A stretch of DNA of 5,847 bases from Gemmatimonadota bacterium (GTDB taxonomy: Bacteria > Gemmatimonadota > Gemmatimonadetes > Longimicrobiales > Gaopeijiaceae): NCBI GenBank assembly GCA_015492755.1, contig WGEM01000564.1:1-5847 (forward strand), in the 5' to 3' direction. Below, piece after piece: positions 4,778-5,847 of this stretch (positions are counted from its first letter, which is position 1; each line of letters opens with the position of its first letter). The notes below the pieces were generated by a model, which was not told the DNA's origin, did no database searches, and was given only the letters and a program-made list of their open reading frames with translations. A program made the position numbers and the translations under genes.

Positions 4778-5847
4778 TCAGAAGCTGAAGTTGAACCGCA
4801 GCGTCCAGTACCGGAGCGGCGGCTGTGTGAGGAATTCGGTGACGCCGAAGTTGGCGCTGGAGCCCGACCAGTTGATCTCGGGATCCATCCCCGTGTAGTC
4901 GGTCCAGGTCTTGAGGTTGCGGCCCCTGAGGGTGACCGAACCGCTCTCGATGCGCAGCAGATCGGTGATGCGCGGCGGGAGCCGGTACGTCACCGCCACC
5001 TCACGGAGCTTCACGAAGGAGGCATCCTCCATGTAGCCCACCACCGTCTGCTTGGGGTGGAAGAGTGAGGCCACCGCCCGCGCCTGGTCCCAGAGAGGCG
5101 TCGAGGGATCGATGAGGGCGCGGCAGAGCCGGAACCGGCAGCGGAAGCGCTCGGTGTTGTTGTAGGCGTAGTAGTCACCCCGGTAGTCGAACTGGGCGTA
5201 GATGCTCAGTCGGTCGAAGAGCGTCACCGTCGTGATGAGCGACGCCTCCTTCTCCGGCATGCTGGGCCCCACGAACTCCAGGGTATCACCCACCTCCACC
5301 TCGTCGCGGCCGATGATGCCGTCCCCGTTGGCGTCGGAGAAGCCCAGGAGCGGATACGCCCACCAGCCGCCCAGCGGGAAGCCGGGCACATGGCGGATCT
5401 GGCTCCCGATGGGCTCGGTGCCCTCACCCAGGCTGATGAGTTCGTTCTGGTTGTCGGAGCCGGAGAGGGTCAGCTCCCAGTCCACCTTGTCGGTGTCCAG
5501 AAGGGTGGTCGTCACCGCCAGCTCCAGACCCTTGTTCCGCACCTCGGCGATATTCACCCAGCGCGATGCGCTGGCACCGAGAGACGGCGCCAGGGGCACG
5601 GTGATGAGGGCGTCCTCGGTCTTCTTGTTGTAGTACGTGAACTCCACACCCGTGCGTCCTCCGAAGAGGTCGGCGTCGAAGCCCAGCTCGATCTCCGACG
5701 ACCGCTCGGGCTTCAGGAGCGGGTTCCCGATCTCGCCGATGGTCACGCCCGACACGGTGTTGTCGCTGGGATCGGTGATGGGCGTGGCCTCCAGCGTCCG
5801 GATGGCCGCGGTGCTCCCGGGCTGCACGCCTGAGCGACCCCACGCGC
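4778..5847 (-). CDS. SusC/RagA-family TonB-dependent outer-membrane transporter, C-terminal part
   Basis: This is the C-terminal part, 355 full codons, of a SusC-type TonB-dependent receptor that imports the nutrient bound by SusD using TonB-ExbBD energy. The frame is open to the right edge (upstream residues read A-W-G-R-S-G before the GTG at 5827), so the start, carboxypeptidase-like domain, plug and about two thirds of the usual ~1000 residues lie outside. Landmarks are NPLLKPERSSEIELGFD, TYYNKKTEDALI, the NKGLELAV strand, PGFPLGGWWAY and FSDANGDGIIGRDE (visible residues about 169-182), which resembles an EF-hand calcium loop as often seen in this family. A two-cysteine segment, RCRFRLC (Cys236 and Cys241), follows. 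The protein ends with alternating barrel strands and a terminal RFNFSF, with the C-terminal phenylalanine expected of a BAM-assembled barrel. It stops at TGA 4780-4778, followed by SusD, so the two form an operon whose promoter is off the window. Confidence 0.95.
   Translation of the reverse strand, partial: AWGRSGVQPGSTAAIRTLEATPITDPSDNTVSGVTIGEIGNPLLKPERSSEIELGFDADLFGGRTGVEFTYYNKKTEDALITVPLAPSLGASASRWVNIAEVRNKGLELAVTTTLLDTDKVDWELTLSGSDNQNELISLGEGTEPIGSQIRHVPGFPLGGWWAYPLLGFSDANGDGIIGRDEVEVGDTLEFVGPSMPEKEASLITTVTLFDRLSIYAQFDYRGDYYAYNNTERFRCRFRLCRALIDPSTPLWDQARAVASLFHPKQTVVGYMEDASFVKLREVAVTYRLPPRITDLLRIESGSVTLRGRNLKTWTDYTGMDPEINWSGSSANFGVTEFLTQPPLRYWTLRFNFSF

Noticed and set aside
3614..5068. 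Long plus-strand open frame of 484 codons antisense to SusD and SusC
   Set aside because: It lies wholly opposite two clearly homologous genes, has an Arg/His/Leu/Val/Gly-rich composition typical of antisense frames in GC-rich DNA, crosses both genes, and shows no domain I recognise.

Overview
The window is GC-rich bacterial DNA with six recognisable protein genes and no RNA genes, insertion sequences or CRISPR array that I can see. A SusC/SusD nutrient-uptake pair in such a high-GC genome, next to a DUF3179 protein, a CcmH-type protein and a plug-only lipoprotein, points to Gemmatimonadota or a related high-GC lineage. This taxonomic call is inference from gene content and protein style, not from a marker gene.

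Layout, left to right. (1) 1-714, plus strand: the last three quarters of a branched-chain amino acid aminotransferase (ilvE), running in from the left edge. (2) 715-801: a short convergent gap with a perfect 16-bp palindrome. (3) 802-2608, minus strand: a two-gene unit, with a CcmH-family cytochrome c maturation protein first and an exported DUF3179 protein second. (4) 2609-2869: a divergent intergenic region that should hold the promoters for the CcmH unit and for the next gene. (5) 2870-3334, plus strand: a 154-residue lipoprotein that is essentially only a TonB-dependent receptor plug domain. (6) 3335-3427: a convergent gap with a perfect 34-bp palindrome (15-bp stems), probably a bidirectional terminator. 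(7) 3428-5847, minus strand: a SusD-family lipoprotein preceded by the C-terminal third of its SusC-type TonB-dependent outer-membrane transporter, which runs off the right edge.

How the genes relate. SusC and SusD form one transporter: SusD is the surface lipoprotein lid and SusC the TonB-driven barrel. They are separated by 15 bases and are probably translationally coupled. The plug-only lipoprotein converges on this locus and may be linked to it, but no transport role can be shown from sequence. The CcmH-like and DUF3179 proteins are both predicted to work outside the cytoplasm and both carry conserved cysteines, so a shared thiol, haem or metal role is plausible but unproven. IlvE is a housekeeping enzyme that converges on this block and is probably unrelated to it.

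The points most worth a second look are the barrel-less plug lipoprotein, the CcmH variant without a CxxC motif that starts its own unit with a DUF3179 gene, and an identical ribosome-binding string at identical spacing in front of two unrelated genes.
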